Position numbers and translations under genes: made by a program
The notes under the pieces: generated by a model
Seen by the model: the letters and a program-made list of their open reading frames with translations, nothing else
What the model was told of the DNA's origin: nothing
Database searches by the model: none
Shown: one piece after another, positions 1-8,593 of the stretch
Layout of the letters: each line of letters opens with the position of its first letter
Numbering within the stretch: position 1 is the first letter of the stretch
Assembly (NCBI GenBank): GCA_003210275.1
Contig: QCVU01000002.1
Span: 1 to 47,808, forward strand
Reading direction: 5' to 3'
Source of the DNA: Prochlorococcus sp. AG-686-M10
GTDB lineage: Bacteria > Cyanobacteriota > Cyanobacteriia > PCC-6307 > Cyanobiaceae
Length of the DNA stretch: 47,808 nucleotides

Positions 1-264
1 ATCATCTGAAGAATCTTCTTCGGTTTTATAATCTTCTTTTTCTCCCATTAAAGCTGAAAGTTCTTCTTCTTCAATTGTGCTTATCTCTTGAGAATCTCCA
101 TCTTTTTCATTTACAAGTCTGCCTGATTCTTCTAGCCAAGATAGTAAATCAGGTTCTTCCCTTAATGGTAATACAGGGGCGGGGTCTTCTCTGTGATAAC
201 AAGTTAAAGCTGGGTTTACTTCAGCAATCTCATTTAATCTAATTTTGAGCTTATTAGAATTCAT
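1..264 (-). CDS. DUF3134 family protein, C-terminal end cut by window edge
   Basis: This gene is not in the ORF track because its stop codon lies beyond position 1. Reading the minus strand from the ATG at 262-264 gives 88 uninterrupted codons. The N-terminal half contains NPALTCYHREDPAPVLPLRE followed by a DLLSWLEESGRL segment, which is the conserved core of the cyanobacterial DUF3134 family (recognised from memory). The C-terminal part is strongly acidic (runs of E and D). Family members are usually under about 100 residues, so only a few residues are probably missing. No biochemical function is known to me. It is divergent from the small membrane protein and argG. Confidence 0.8.
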   Translation of the reverse strand, partial: MNSNKLKIRLNEIAEVNPALTCYHREDPAPVLPLREEPDLLSWLEESGRLVNEKDGDSQEISTIEEEELSALMGEKEDYKTEEDSSDD

Positions 265-319
265 TTAAAATAAATTTCTATTTATATACCATAATACATA
301 AACATGCACTTGAAAAATT

Positions 320-514
320 TTGTTTGGTAAAGAAAATTTAAAATATTTTTTAATTTGGCCAGTTTCAGTTTTAATAGCTATTTTTTTAAAATACTATGGA
401 TTTTTAAAGCCAGATGTTTTATTAATTAATAATTATCTTGTCCTTTTACTAGTTTTTGGTCCAGCACTTGTAGTTACAATACTATTAGTTTTTAATAAAA
501 TTTTGAAAGCTTAA
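320..514 (+). CDS. Small hypothetical membrane protein, TTG start
   Basis: A 64-residue protein that I do not recognise. It is almost entirely hydrophobic and can form two membrane helices, roughly residues 8-25 and 36-58, joined by a short KPDVLLINNY loop, so an inner-membrane or thylakoid location is inferred. The first codon is TTG; an in-frame TGA lies just upstream at 311-313, leaving no ATG option, and the ATG at 304 is out of frame. It sits 42 bp before argG on the same strand and may share its transcript. Compact hydrophobic proteins of this size are common in picocyanobacteria. The coding call rests on composition and the uninterrupted frame, not on a known family. Confidence 0.6.
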   Translation: MFGKENLKYFLIWPVSVLIAIFLKYYGFLKPDVLLINNYLVLLLVFGPALVVTILLVFNKILKA

Positions 515-542
515 AGCAATTAAGATTTCAGATTTCTTCACT

Positions 543-550
543 GGAGGTGA
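543..550 (+). promoter_or_regulatory. Strong Shine-Dalgarno site of argG
   Basis: GGAGGTGA lies 6 nt before the argG ATG at 557. It is nearly the full anti-16S complement and stands out because most genes in this window have weak or no recognisable ribosome binding site. It fixes the argG start. Confidence 0.75.
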
Positions 551-556
551 ATTTTA

Positions 557-1768
557 ATGCAGCAGGTAAAAAAAGTCGTTCTAGCCTATTCTGGAGGGGT
601 TGATACTAGTGTCTGTATTCCATATTTAAAAAATGAATATGGAATCTCAGAAGTTGTAACTTTTGTAGCTGATCTTGGACAAGGAGATGACTTAGAGAGT
701 ATTAGACAAAAAGCCTTAAACTCAGGTGCGACAAAATCTATCATTGGTAATTTATTAAATAATTTTGTAGAAAAGTACGCTTTTCCTGCAATTAGAGCGA
801 ATGCACTTTACGGAGAAAAGTATCCTTTATCAACTGCTTTGGCCAGACCCTTGATAGCTGAGAATCTTGTAAATTTGGCAAGAGAACTAAATGCTGACGC
901 AGTGGCGCACGGTTGTACAGGAAAAGGAAATGATCAAGTAAGGTTTGATTTGGCTATTCATGCTTTAGGACCTGATTTACAGATAATTACACCTGCCAGA
1001 GAATGGAAGATGAGTAGAGAAGAAGCTATTTTGTATGGAGAAAAATTTGGAATTCCTGCTCCTGTTTCTAAGAAGTCACCTTATTCAATTGATGTAAACC
1101 TTCTTGGTCGTAGTATTGAAGCTGGGTTATTGGAAGATCCAATGGAAGAACCAAATGATGATGTTTTTGCTATGACTTCATCTATTAATGAAGCACCAAA
1201 TTTTCCAAAAGATATAGAAATTGTATTTCAAAATGGATTTCCTATTGCAATAGGAAATGAATATTTAAGCCCCGTAGAGATTATTCAAAAGGCTAATTCT
1301 TTAGCAGGAGAGCACGGCTTTGGTAGAATAGATATGATCGAAGATAGAGTTGTGGGTATTAAAAGTAGAGAAATTTATGAGGCGCCTGGCCTTTTACTTC
1401 TTATAAAAGCTCACAAAGAATTAGAAAGCATAACATTAAATCCAGATGTATTAGATTTTAAAAATTTAGTAGAAAAAAAATGGGGTCAATTAGTTTATCA
1501 GGGGTTTTGGTTTGGTCCTCTTAAGCAAGCATTGGATGGCTTTATTGATTCCACTCAAGCGTCTGTTAATGGTAAGGTGAAAATAAGATTACATAAGGGT
1601 AATGCAATAGTAATTGGTCGTTCTTCGGAAACAAATTCTCTCTACAGGCAAGACTTAGCAACTTATAGTAAAGATGATATTTTTAATCACAAACAAGCAG
1701 AAGGATTTATTTATATGTGGGGAATGTCTAATAAAATATGGGCAGAATTAAATTCAAAAAATGAATAA
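557..1768 (+). CDS. argG: Argininosuccinate synthase
   Basis: Condenses citrulline and aspartate, using ATP, to argininosuccinate in the cytosolic arginine pathway. The 403-residue length is typical for the family. The N-terminal ATP-pyrophosphatase loop [10 protein letters not shown] is at about residues 10-19, and the citrulline/aspartate-binding stretches [13 protein letters not shown] (about residue 116) and [17 protein letters not shown] (about 175) are intact. The start at 557 is supported by a strong GGAGGTGA site. The gene converges on rpsF with only 13 bp between stop codons, so there is little room for a terminator. No truncation or odd composition was seen. Confidence 0.97.
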   Translation: MQQVKKVVLAYSGGVDTSVCIPYLKNEYGISEVVTFVADLGQGDDLESIRQKALNSGATKSIIGNLLNNFVEKYAFPAIRANALYGEKYPLSTALARPLIAENLVNLARELNADAVAHGCTGKGNDQVRFDLAIHALGPDLQIITPAREWKMSREEAILYGEKFGIPAPVSKKSPYSIDVNLLGRSIEAGLLEDPMEEPNDDVFAMTSSINEAPNFPKDIEIVFQNGFPIAIGNEYLSPVEIIQKANSLAGEHGFGRIDMIEDRVVGIKSREIYEAPGLLLLIKAHKELESITLNPDVLDFKNLVEKKWGQLVYQGFWFGPLKQALDGFIDSTQASVNGKVKIRLHKGNAIVIGRSSETNSLYRQDLATYSKDDIFNHKQAEGFIYMWGMSNKIWAELNSKNE

Positions 1769-1781
1769 TTAAGATTCAAGT

Positions 1782-2243
1782 TTATTGAGGATCTTTAACT
1801 TGAGGAGATGGAGATTCAGAAGTTGCTGACTGTTTAACATTAGTTTCATCTTCTTTAGGTTCTGAATTATTAGTTGAATCGTTATTCTCAACTTCTTTTT
1901 TTTCTGATTGGTTAGATCCTTTACTTGAAGATCTTGGAGTTGGTAAAGGGCCTTCTTGTTTTACTGTCAAATATCTAATAACATCTTCGCTTAAACGCAT
2001 CGCTTTTTCTATTTTGAAAATATGTTGGCCATCACCTTGATGACTTAATTGAACATAAATCCCTTCTCTATGTTTTGCTATTTGATAAGCTAATCTCCTT
2101 TTACCTCTCATTTGACTATCAAGGATTTTACCCCCGAATTCCTCAAGAAGTTTATTATATTTATCTATATGATTTGTTACTTCGTCCTCTGCTATATCAG
2201 GACGAAGGATGTACATTGTTTCGTAATAAATTTGATCAGTCAT
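1782..2243 (-). CDS. rpsF: 30S ribosomal protein S6 with long low-complexity tail
   Basis: Small-subunit protein that binds 16S rRNA together with S18. The S6 fold spans about residues 1-95: [11 protein letters not shown] at the N-terminus, [19 protein letters not shown] in the middle, and a closing [12 protein letters not shown]. The last ~55 residues are a hydrophilic tail rich in S, N, E, K and P that is absent from the minimal fold. The ORF track starts at a TTG (2255); I prefer the ATG at 2243 because it gives the standard short lead before YYETMYIL (153 aa). It is not next to rpsR, ssb or rplI as in many bacteria; rplI lies about 39 kb away in this window. Confidence 0.93.
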   Translation of the reverse strand: MTDQIYYETMYILRPDIAEDEVTNHIDKYNKLLEEFGGKILDSQMRGKRRLAYQIAKHREGIYVQLSHQGDGQHIFKIEKAMRLSEDVIRYLTVKQEGPLPTPRSSSKGSNQSEKKEVENNDSTNNSEPKEDETNVKQSATSESPSPQVKDPQ

Positions 2244-2351
2244 AATTTCAGACAAGGTCTTTGGCTCATAATTTGCTTAATGAGCGTCTGTTCATTTCTT
2301 ACGATACATTATCAAGGTCAAATTCTTTATAAATATTATTTATTTATTTGA

Positions 2352-3209
2352 TTAAAGATATTTTTTTAATGCATCATGCATAACTTCAAAAGGTACTTCT
2401 AATCCGTTTGTCCAGAATGATAATGATTTTGCTCCTTGAGCAATTAGCATTTTTGTGCCATCTATGGTCATGCATCCTTTTTTATCGCATAATTTCAAGA
2501 ACGGAGTAGGGGAAGGATTGTAAATTAGGTCATAAACAATTGTTTTTGAGTTAATAGAATTCCAAAAACTTTGACCAAATGGTATTACATCATCATTTGT
2601 GGTATTGCTCATTCCTACTGGAGTTGTATTGATTATTAAATCAGTTTCTTGAATTAAATTATCAATTTCGTCATTACTATTCAGCAAACCTTCTATTTCG
2701 ATGTCATTTTTAAAATTGGTAATTAATTCATTTAAAGAATCTTTATTGCGTGAAATAATGGTAACTTTTGATAATTTTAATTCTATTAGACCTTGAATTA
2801 CTGATCTTGCTGATCCTCCAGAGCCTAATATTAATGAACTCTTTTTTACTAAATTAAGGTTTTTTAAAGGATAGATAAATCCATCGATATCGGTATTTGT
2901 TCCAATCCAATCTTGATTGTTGTTCAACTTTAGGGTGTTAATAGCCTTTACTTTTTTTGCAACTGGAGATATTTCACTACAAATATCAAATACTCTTTGT
3001 TTAAAAGGAATCGTAATGTTCAGGCCTTTACAATTCATTTTTTTTAAAGAATTAACAACTATATCTAAGTCTTCATTTTTACAAGGAATAGCCATATAAA
3101 TTAAATCGAGGCCTAAATATTGAATGGCTGCATTCTGCATAATTGGAGATAAAGAATGACTTACTGGGTTTCCAATCAAAGCAAGAAATGATGTTTTACT
3201 TGTAATCAT
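2352..3209 (-). CDS. aroE: Shikimate 5-dehydrogenase
   Basis: NADPH-dependent reduction of 3-dehydroshikimate to shikimate. The substrate-binding motif GNPVSHSLSPIMQNAA is at about residues 13-28, the NITIPFKQ catalytic-lysine strand at about 64-71, and the nucleotide loop ILGSGGSARSV at about 127-137. NTTPVGM and the C-terminal DGTKMLIAQGAKSL are also present. At 285 residues it is a normal AroE. The ATG at 3209 is the obvious start. It is divergent from dnaK across a 117-bp gap and lies upstream of rpsF on the same strand. It works in the same pathway as the DAHP synthase encoded about 8 kb away. Confidence 0.95.
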   Translation of the reverse strand: MITSKTSFLALIGNPVSHSLSPIMQNAAIQYLGLDLIYMAIPCKNEDLDIVVNSLKKMNCKGLNITIPFKQRVFDICSEISPVAKKVKAINTLKLNNNQDWIGTNTDIDGFIYPLKNLNLVKKSSLILGSGGSARSVIQGLIELKLSKVTIISRNKDSLNELITNFKNDIEIEGLLNSNDEIDNLIQETDLIINTTPVGMSNTTNDDVIPFGQSFWNSINSKTIVYDLIYNPSPTPFLKLCDKKGCMTIDGTKMLIAQGAKSLSFWTNGLEVPFEVMHDALKKYL

Positions 3210-3326
3210 TTTTAAGAGAAATTTTGCAGAAAAATTGTGATCTGTTCGGGAACCACACCTCGTTTTAGAGTAACAATAATGTCGTCAATGACCGATTATG
3301 GAGAATATTAAATAGAGTATTAACTC
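3210..3326. promoter_or_regulatory. Divergent aroE/dnaK intergenic region
   Basis: A 117-bp region that must carry promoters for both aroE (minus) and dnaK (plus). I searched it for a CIRCE-type inverted repeat (TTAGCACTC-N9-GAGTGCTAA) and found none, so HrcA control of this dnaK is not supported. No convincing -35/-10 pair could be assigned by eye. Confidence 0.4.
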
Positions 3327-5231
3327 ATGGGGAAGGTTGTTGGAATCGATTTAGGGACAACTAATAGTTGTGTTGCTGTTATGGAAGGTGGTAAACCTAC
3401 TGTAATAGCAAATGCAGAGGGTTTCAGAACAACACCTTCTGTTGTCGCATATACAAAGAATCAAGATCAGCTAGTTGGGCAGATAGCAAAGCGACAAGCT
3501 GTTATGAATCCTGAAAATACTTTTTATTCAGCCAAACGTTTTGTTGGACGAAGAGTGGATGAGGTTAACGATGAATCAAAAGATGTTAGTTATGGTATTG
3601 AAAAGGCTGGTTCAAATGTAAAATTAAAATGTCCAATCTTAGATAAACAATTTTCTCCTGAAGAAGTAAGTGCTCAGGTTTTAAGAAAACTCTCCGATGA
3701 TGCAGGTAAATATTTAGGAGAAAATATCACTCAAGCTGTTATAACTGTTCCTGCTTATTTTAATGATTCTCAAAGACAAGCTACAAAAGATGCAGGTAAG
3801 ATAGCAGGGCTTGAAGTTTTAAGGATAATAAACGAGCCTACAGCTGCTGCATTGGCTTATGGTTTAGATAAAAAAAGTAACGAAAGAATACTAGTTTTTG
3901 ATCTAGGCGGTGGAACTTTTGACGTTTCAGTTTTAGAAGTTGGAGATGGTGTTTTCGAAGTCCTATCAACTTCTGGGGATACTCATTTAGGGGGTGATGA
4001 TTTTGATAGATGTATTGTTGATCATTTAGCAAGTATTTTTAAAAGTAATGAAGGTATTGATTTAAGACAGGACAAACAAGCTTTGCAACGTCTTACAGAA
4101 GCTGCTGAAAAGGCAAAAATTGAACTTTCAAATGCCACTCAAAGCGAAATTAACTTGCCTTTCATAACCGCTACTCCAGAAGGTCCAAAGCATCTTGATT
4201 TAAATCTCACTAGAGCTAATTTTGAGGAACTTGCTTCTAAATTAATTGATAGATGTAGAGTTCCTGTAGAACAAGCTCTTAAGGATGCCAAGCTATCTAC
4301 AGGAGAGATCGATGAAATAGTAATGGTTGGTGGTTCAACTAGAATGCCTGCTGTTCAAGAATTAGTTAAGAGAGTTACTGGTAAAGATCCTAATCAAACT
4401 GTAAATCCAGATGAGGTTGTAGCTGTGGGTGCAGCTATTCAAGGAGGAGTTTTAGCGGGTGAAGTTAAAGATATATTGTTGCTAGACGTTACTCCCTTAT
4501 CTCTTGGTGTAGAGACATTGGGGGGAGTAATGACAAAAATGATTACTCGTAACACAACCGTGCCAACAAAAAAATCTGAGACATATTCAACTGCTGTTGA
4601 TGGTCAAACTAATGTCGAGATTCATGTTTTGCAGGGTGAGAGAGAAATGGCCTCAGATAATAAAAGTTTAGGAACCTTTAGACTTGATGGTATTCCCTCT
4701 GCTCCAAGAGGTGTTCCGCAAATAGAAGTAACATTTGATATTGATGCAAATGGAATTTTAAGCGTTACCGCGAAAGATAAAGGAAGTGGTAAGGAACAAT
4801 CCATTTCCATAACAGGTGCCTCAACTCTTTCGGATAATGAGGTTGATAAAATGGTCAAAGATGCCGAATCAAACGCTTCTGTTGACAAAGAAAAAAGAGA
4901 GAAAATTGATTTAAAGAATCAAGCTGAAACTCTTGTTTATCAAACAGAAAAACAGTTGGGAGAACTTGGTGATAAGGTTGATGCTTCCGCTAAAACTAAG
5001 GTAGAAGAAAAAAGTAAAGCATTAAAAGAAGCAACTTCAAAAGATGATTATGAATCTATGAAGAAATTGTTAGAAGAACTTCAGCAAGAGCTTTACGCAA
5101 TAGGTTCCTCTGTTTATCAACAGCCAGGTAATCAGCCTCCAGCACCAGGTAGCCCCGACTCAAATGAATCTAATGAAAAAGGTAGTGATGATGATGTTAT
5201 TGACGCAGATTTTACAGAGACAAAAGATTAA
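3327..5231 (+). CDS. dnaK: Molecular chaperone DnaK (Hsp70), DnaK2-like
   Basis: ATP-driven chaperone working with DnaJ and GrpE. The ATPase domain begins [17 protein letters not shown] and contains [18 protein letters not shown] (about residues 192-209) and [12 protein letters not shown] (about 333-344). The substrate-binding domain starts after [14 protein letters not shown], and the C-terminal end [13 protein letters not shown] resembles the usual EEVxDADF tail. At 634 residues it is full length. Closeness to the essential DnaK2 group is judged from overall similarity and is not proven. Its stop codon overlaps the stop of the convergent FAD oxidase gene by 4 bp. Confidence 0.96.
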   Translation: MGKVVGIDLGTTNSCVAVMEGGKPTVIANAEGFRTTPSVVAYTKNQDQLVGQIAKRQAVMNPENTFYSAKRFVGRRVDEVNDESKDVSYGIEKAGSNVKLKCPILDKQFSPEEVSAQVLRKLSDDAGKYLGENITQAVITVPAYFNDSQRQATKDAGKIAGLEVLRIINEPTAAALAYGLDKKSNERILVFDLGGGTFDVSVLEVGDGVFEVLSTSGDTHLGGDDFDRCIVDHLASIFKSNEGIDLRQDKQALQRLTEAAEKAKIELSNATQSEINLPFITATPEGPKHLDLNLTRANFEELASKLIDRCRVPVEQALKDAKLSTGEIDEIVMVGGSTRMPAVQELVKRVTGKDPNQTVNPDEVVAVGAAIQGGVLAGEVKDILLLDVTPLSLGVETLGGVMTKMITRNTTVPTKKSETYSTAVDGQTNVEIHVLQGEREMASDNKSLGTFRLDGIPSAPRGVPQIEVTFDIDANGILSVTAKDKGSGKEQSISITGASTLSDNEVDKMVKDAESNASVDKEKREKIDLKNQAETLVYQTEKQLGELGDKVDASAKTKVEEKSKALKEATSKDDYESMKKLLEELQQELYAIGSSVYQQPGNQPPAPGSPDSNESNEKGSDDDVIDADFTETKD

Positions 5232-6310
5232 AGAAGATGATTTTTAATCTCAGTTGATATCCATTTAGAACAAGCAGGGGCAAGTAATATTCCATTTTTA
5301 TAAAAACCAGTACATAAAATTAACCCTTTTTCTAAACTTTTTAAAATCGGTGATGGTTCACCTTCTGGGCGAGACCTTATACCAAACCATTTATTAGTAA
5401 TATTATTTTTATTCAGCCACTGAGGTTTATTTTCTAGGAAATCTGTAAGTTCTTCAAATGTATTTTCTTTTGGTTCAATGTCATATTCGTCGGTAGATCC
5501 AATAATTAGCTTGTTCTTGTTTGTTCGAAGAAAATTTTTACCATTTATGCTGAAATGTTTAGGGAGAGATAGAAAATTAATCTCTTTTTCATTGATAGAA
5601 ATTTCTATAGCCTGACCTAACACAGGCTTTAACTTTATGTTATGACAATTCAAGTCAATTAATTTAATAGCATCAAGAGAGTTGCATAAAACTATGACAT
5701 CACTTGCAATTTCAAGTTTATTGCGGCACGTTGAAATCCATTGATTATTTAATTTTTTTATTTTTACTATTTCTTCATTAATAAAATTAATCTTTTTATC
5801 TTTTAGGACAATATTTAATGTTTTTAATAATGCAATAGGATCTATCCTGCCGTCTTGATCAGATATGATTCCTGTCAGGTTATTTATGTTGAATATTTTA
5901 TTAATATTTTGAATAATGGTGGAATTTTCTTCTAAAACTCTTAAATAACGCATTGGATGATGAGAAATAAACTTACTTAGTTTTTCAAATTTTTTTTGTT
6001 CTGTTGTTAGTTGGATTAATGGTTTCTCAATGTTTAAAGTTTTATTGTATTTTTGAAGAAATTTTATCCACTTTGGCCATAATTCATTACTTTTTTTTCT
6101 AAGTTCCCAACTTCTGCCTTTACTTTTTTGATACATATTACTTATTAGAAGACCTAATGATGCATTACTAGCATTTTTACTTTTTTGTGGATCTGCAATA
6201 GTTATCTTAAAACCTTGTTTAGATAGCTCCAATGCGTTAAATTTTCCAATAATTCCTGATCCTATAATTAATATGTGAGAATTTTTAAAACTCTTCTTTA
6301 ATACTTTCAT
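5228..6310 (-). CDS. FAD-dependent amine oxidase, ThiO/glycine oxidase-like
   Basis: A DAO-superfamily flavoenzyme. The dinucleotide-binding motif [21 protein letters not shown] is near residues 13-33. The C-terminal [15 protein letters not shown] matches the substrate/FAD-closing motif typical of ThiO and related D-amino-acid oxidases. At 360 residues the length fits. In cyanobacteria ThiO makes iminoglycine for the thiazole half of thiamine, sometimes as a fusion to ThiG; here it is free-standing. Thiamine synthesis is the best guess, while a D-amino-acid or glycine oxidase outside thiamine synthesis remains possible. The gene overlaps the dnaK stop codon tail to tail and is divergent from purU across 48 bp. 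Confidence 0.75.
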   Translation of the reverse strand: MKVLKKSFKNSHILIIGSGIIGKFNALELSKQGFKITIADPQKSKNASNASLGLLISNMYQKSKGRSWELRKKSNELWPKWIKFLQKYNKTLNIEKPLIQLTTEQKKFEKLSKFISHHPMRYLRVLEENSTIIQNINKIFNINNLTGIISDQDGRIDPIALLKTLNIVLKDKKINFINEEIVKIKKLNNQWISTCRNKLEIASDVIVLCNSLDAIKLIDLNCHNIKLKPVLGQAIEISINEKEINFLSLPKHFSINGKNFLRTNKNKLIIGSTDEYDIEPKENTFEELTDFLENKPQWLNKNNITNKWFGIRSRPEGEPSPILKSLEKGLILCTGFYKNGILLAPACSKWISTEIKNHLL

Positions 6311-6358
6311 TGATATATTATAAGTAGTTAATCAAAAGATTAAATAATTTAGATTTTT

Positions 6359-7213
6359 TTGGAAAAACCATCAATCATTTTAAGAACTGTATGTCCTGAT
6401 CGTCCTGGATTAGTTAGTCAATTAACTAGCTGGATATCTAATTATGGTGGCAATATAAAGCATTCAGATCATCATACAGATCAAGATGCAGGATTATTTT
6501 TGAGTAGAATTGAATGGGATAGATGTGATTTATCAATTAACAAATCTGAAATTTATGAGCAATTTGAAAAAATTGCAATAGATATAAATGGCAATTTTAA
6601 TATTAATTATTCAGATGAGATACCAAATGTAGCAATTTTTGTAAGTAAGCAAAACCACTGCTTAATAGATTTGCTTTGGCGAGTAAGAAATAGTGAATTA
6701 AAAATGAATGTACCTTTAATAATTTCTAATCATCCTGATCTAAAAAGTATTGCTAAGGATTTTAATGCTAAATTTTTTTATGTTGATACATCTAATTCTT
6801 CAAAATCTAATGTAGAAAAACAAATTTTAAATTTGTTAAAAGATTTTGATATTGAACTCGTTGTGTTAGCTAAATATATGCAAATTTTAAGTGATTCTTT
6901 TTTGAAAAGTTTTTCTTCAATTATAAATATACATCATTCTTTTTTGCCTGCATTTAAAGGCGCACAACCTTATCATCGAGCATGGAAGAGAGGTGTGAAA
7001 TTAATTGGTGCAACTGCACATTATGTTACTCAAGACTTAGATGAAGGGCCAATAATTGAGCAATGTACTGTAAATGTAAGTCATAGGGATGAGGTTGCTG
7101 ATTTGATTAGAAAAGGACGAGATATTGAGAGGATAGCTCTTGCAAGAGCAGTAAGATTACATTTAAATCATCAGATTTTTGTATACGATTGCAAAACGGC
7201 TGTTTTTGATTAA
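6359..7213 (+). CDS. purU: Formyltetrahydrofolate deformylase
   Basis: Hydrolyses 10-formyl-THF to formate and THF, balancing the one-carbon pool. An ACT domain opens the protein (RTVCPDRPGLVSQLTSWI, about residues 9-26). The formyltransferase-like catalytic domain follows, with NIHHSFLPAFKGAQPYHRA (about 194-212) and ATAHYVTQDLDEGPIIEQ carrying the Asn, His and Asp catalytic set. At 284 residues it is normal. The start is TTG (6359); an in-frame TAG lies three codons upstream (6350-6352), so no ATG is available. The gene cluster for glycine cleavage (gcvT, gcvH, gcvP), which feeds the same folate pool, is also in this window. Confidence 0.93.
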   Translation: MEKPSIILRTVCPDRPGLVSQLTSWISNYGGNIKHSDHHTDQDAGLFLSRIEWDRCDLSINKSEIYEQFEKIAIDINGNFNINYSDEIPNVAIFVSKQNHCLIDLLWRVRNSELKMNVPLIISNHPDLKSIAKDFNAKFFYVDTSNSSKSNVEKQILNLLKDFDIELVVLAKYMQILSDSFLKSFSSIINIHHSFLPAFKGAQPYHRAWKRGVKLIGATAHYVTQDLDEGPIIEQCTVNVSHRDEVADLIRKGRDIERIALARAVRLHLNHQIFVYDCKTAVFD

Positions 7214-7225
7214 AAATCAGTTTTT

Positions 7226-8584
7226 TTACTCTTCTAATTCAATTTGTATTTGTCTCTCATAAATAGATTTTTCATTAAACGCTCTTGCAATTAAAAAACT
7301 TGTAATACAACTAATTAGAACAGGTTTCATTATTAATAAATTTTTTGTTAGTGCAAAAGCTAAGAACATAGCTGTTATAGGTGTTCTGGAACATCCTGCT
7401 ACAAATGCCCCCATCCCAGCAAAGATATATGTACTTGGGGCATGACCTGTGGCAATTTCTACCCAGTTTCCCATTATTAACCCTATAGCTCCACCCAACG
7501 TGAGCATTGGATAGAATAATCCTCCAGGTGCTCCTGAAGCGGCAGCTAAACCAGTTGTTATAAAAAGTATAAATACAGCTAAAAGAGCTATTTCAATACT
7601 GGTATTTTTTTCAGCTATTATGGTTTGTAATTCATCTAAATTGTGAAAAGAGCTAGGTAAAAAAGAATAAATGCTCCCAAGTAAAAGTCCGCAAATGCTC
7701 ATTTTTAAAATAAATTTATTTTTATACCATTTTTTTCCAAGATCTTGCATAAAAAGAACATACTTGCTGTAAAGTTCTGCAAATAATCCAATAATAACTC
7801 CCAGTAATAAAAGATAAATAAAATCTATTGGTAAGAAAAAGACAGATGGATCATATTCTTTTTGGATTAAAAATCCTAGGTTGAAGTCAAAACCTCCTGC
7901 TTTTGGGTCTAAACCCAAGGCTTGAATAATATCTGCAGAAGAATCTGCTATGAATGTTGTTATTACAACTATTAATAAGATTACCGGCTTTGCAGAATTT
8001 AATAATTCTTCAATAGCATAAACAAATCCACCTAAAGGAGCACTAAATACCGCAGCGATCCCTGCACCGCCTCCTGCTGCAACAAGTACTCTTCTAAATG
8101 CCAGAGGTGCTTTAAGCCATCGTGCCATTTGCCAAGCAACTGATCCTCCCATTTGAACTGATGGGCCTTCAGGGCCTAAAGGGAAACCACTACCAATTGC
8201 AATTATTCCAGATATTAATTTAACTAATCCAACTTTTAGATTCATGGGTACTTTTTTATGCCTTAAGAATCCCATGATTTGACTTACACCAGAACCTTTA
8301 GCAGCTGGAGCAATATTTTTAATTAAAAATCCTGCTATTGCTCCACCAACAGCACCAAATGCTGGTAAAACTGCAATGGATGGAAAATGATCTAAAAGTT
8401 CTAATCTCCAATCATTTATAAAATAAATACCAGTTTTAAAAGAAATACTAGTTATTGATGCTCCTAATCCTGTAAATAGAATCGATATTACGACGACAAA
8501 AGATCTTTGTTTAAGTAATTTTTTAATGCTTCGAGAGGAGTTATTACTAGTGTTTTGAATATTTTCTTTTATTTGGTTTTGCAT
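7226..8584 (-). CDS. ClC-family anion/proton antiporter
   Basis: A 452-residue polytopic protein of the ClC family. The three anion-filter motifs are visible: GSGVS (97-101), GSGFPLGPEGPSVQ with the gating glutamate E139, and GGLFYP in the C-terminal half. The IEELL segment at 191-195 carries a glutamate (E193) at the position of the internal proton glutamate of E. coli ClC-ec1. Both glutamates together argue for Cl-/H+ exchange rather than a passive channel; this follows from family knowledge, not a test. There are no C-terminal CBS domains. It lies 9 bp downstream of acnB on the same strand and may be co-transcribed. Confidence 0.9.
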   Translation of the reverse strand: MQNQIKENIQNTSNNSSRSIKKLLKQRSFVVVISILFTGLGASITSISFKTGIYFINDWRLELLDHFPSIAVLPAFGAVGGAIAGFLIKNIAPAAKGSGVSQIMGFLRHKKVPMNLKVGLVKLISGIIAIGSGFPLGPEGPSVQMGGSVAWQMARWLKAPLAFRRVLVAAGGGAGIAAVFSAPLGGFVYAIEELLNSAKPVILLIVVITTFIADSSADIIQALGLDPKAGGFDFNLGFLIQKEYDPSVFFLPIDFIYLLLLGVIIGLFAELYSKYVLFMQDLGKKWYKNKFILKMSICGLLLGSIYSFLPSSFHNLDELQTIIAEKNTSIEIALLAVFILFITTGLAAASGAPGGLFYPMLTLGGAIGLIMGNWVEIATGHAPSTYIFAGMGAFVAGCSRTPITAMFLAFALTKNLLIMKPVLISCITSFLIARAFNEKSIYERQIQIELEE

Positions 8585-8593
8585 AGTTCATTA

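Noticed and set aside
3210-3326. CIRCE/HrcA heat-shock operator before dnaK
   Set aside because: No TTAGCACTC-N9-GAGTGCTAA-like inverted repeat is present.
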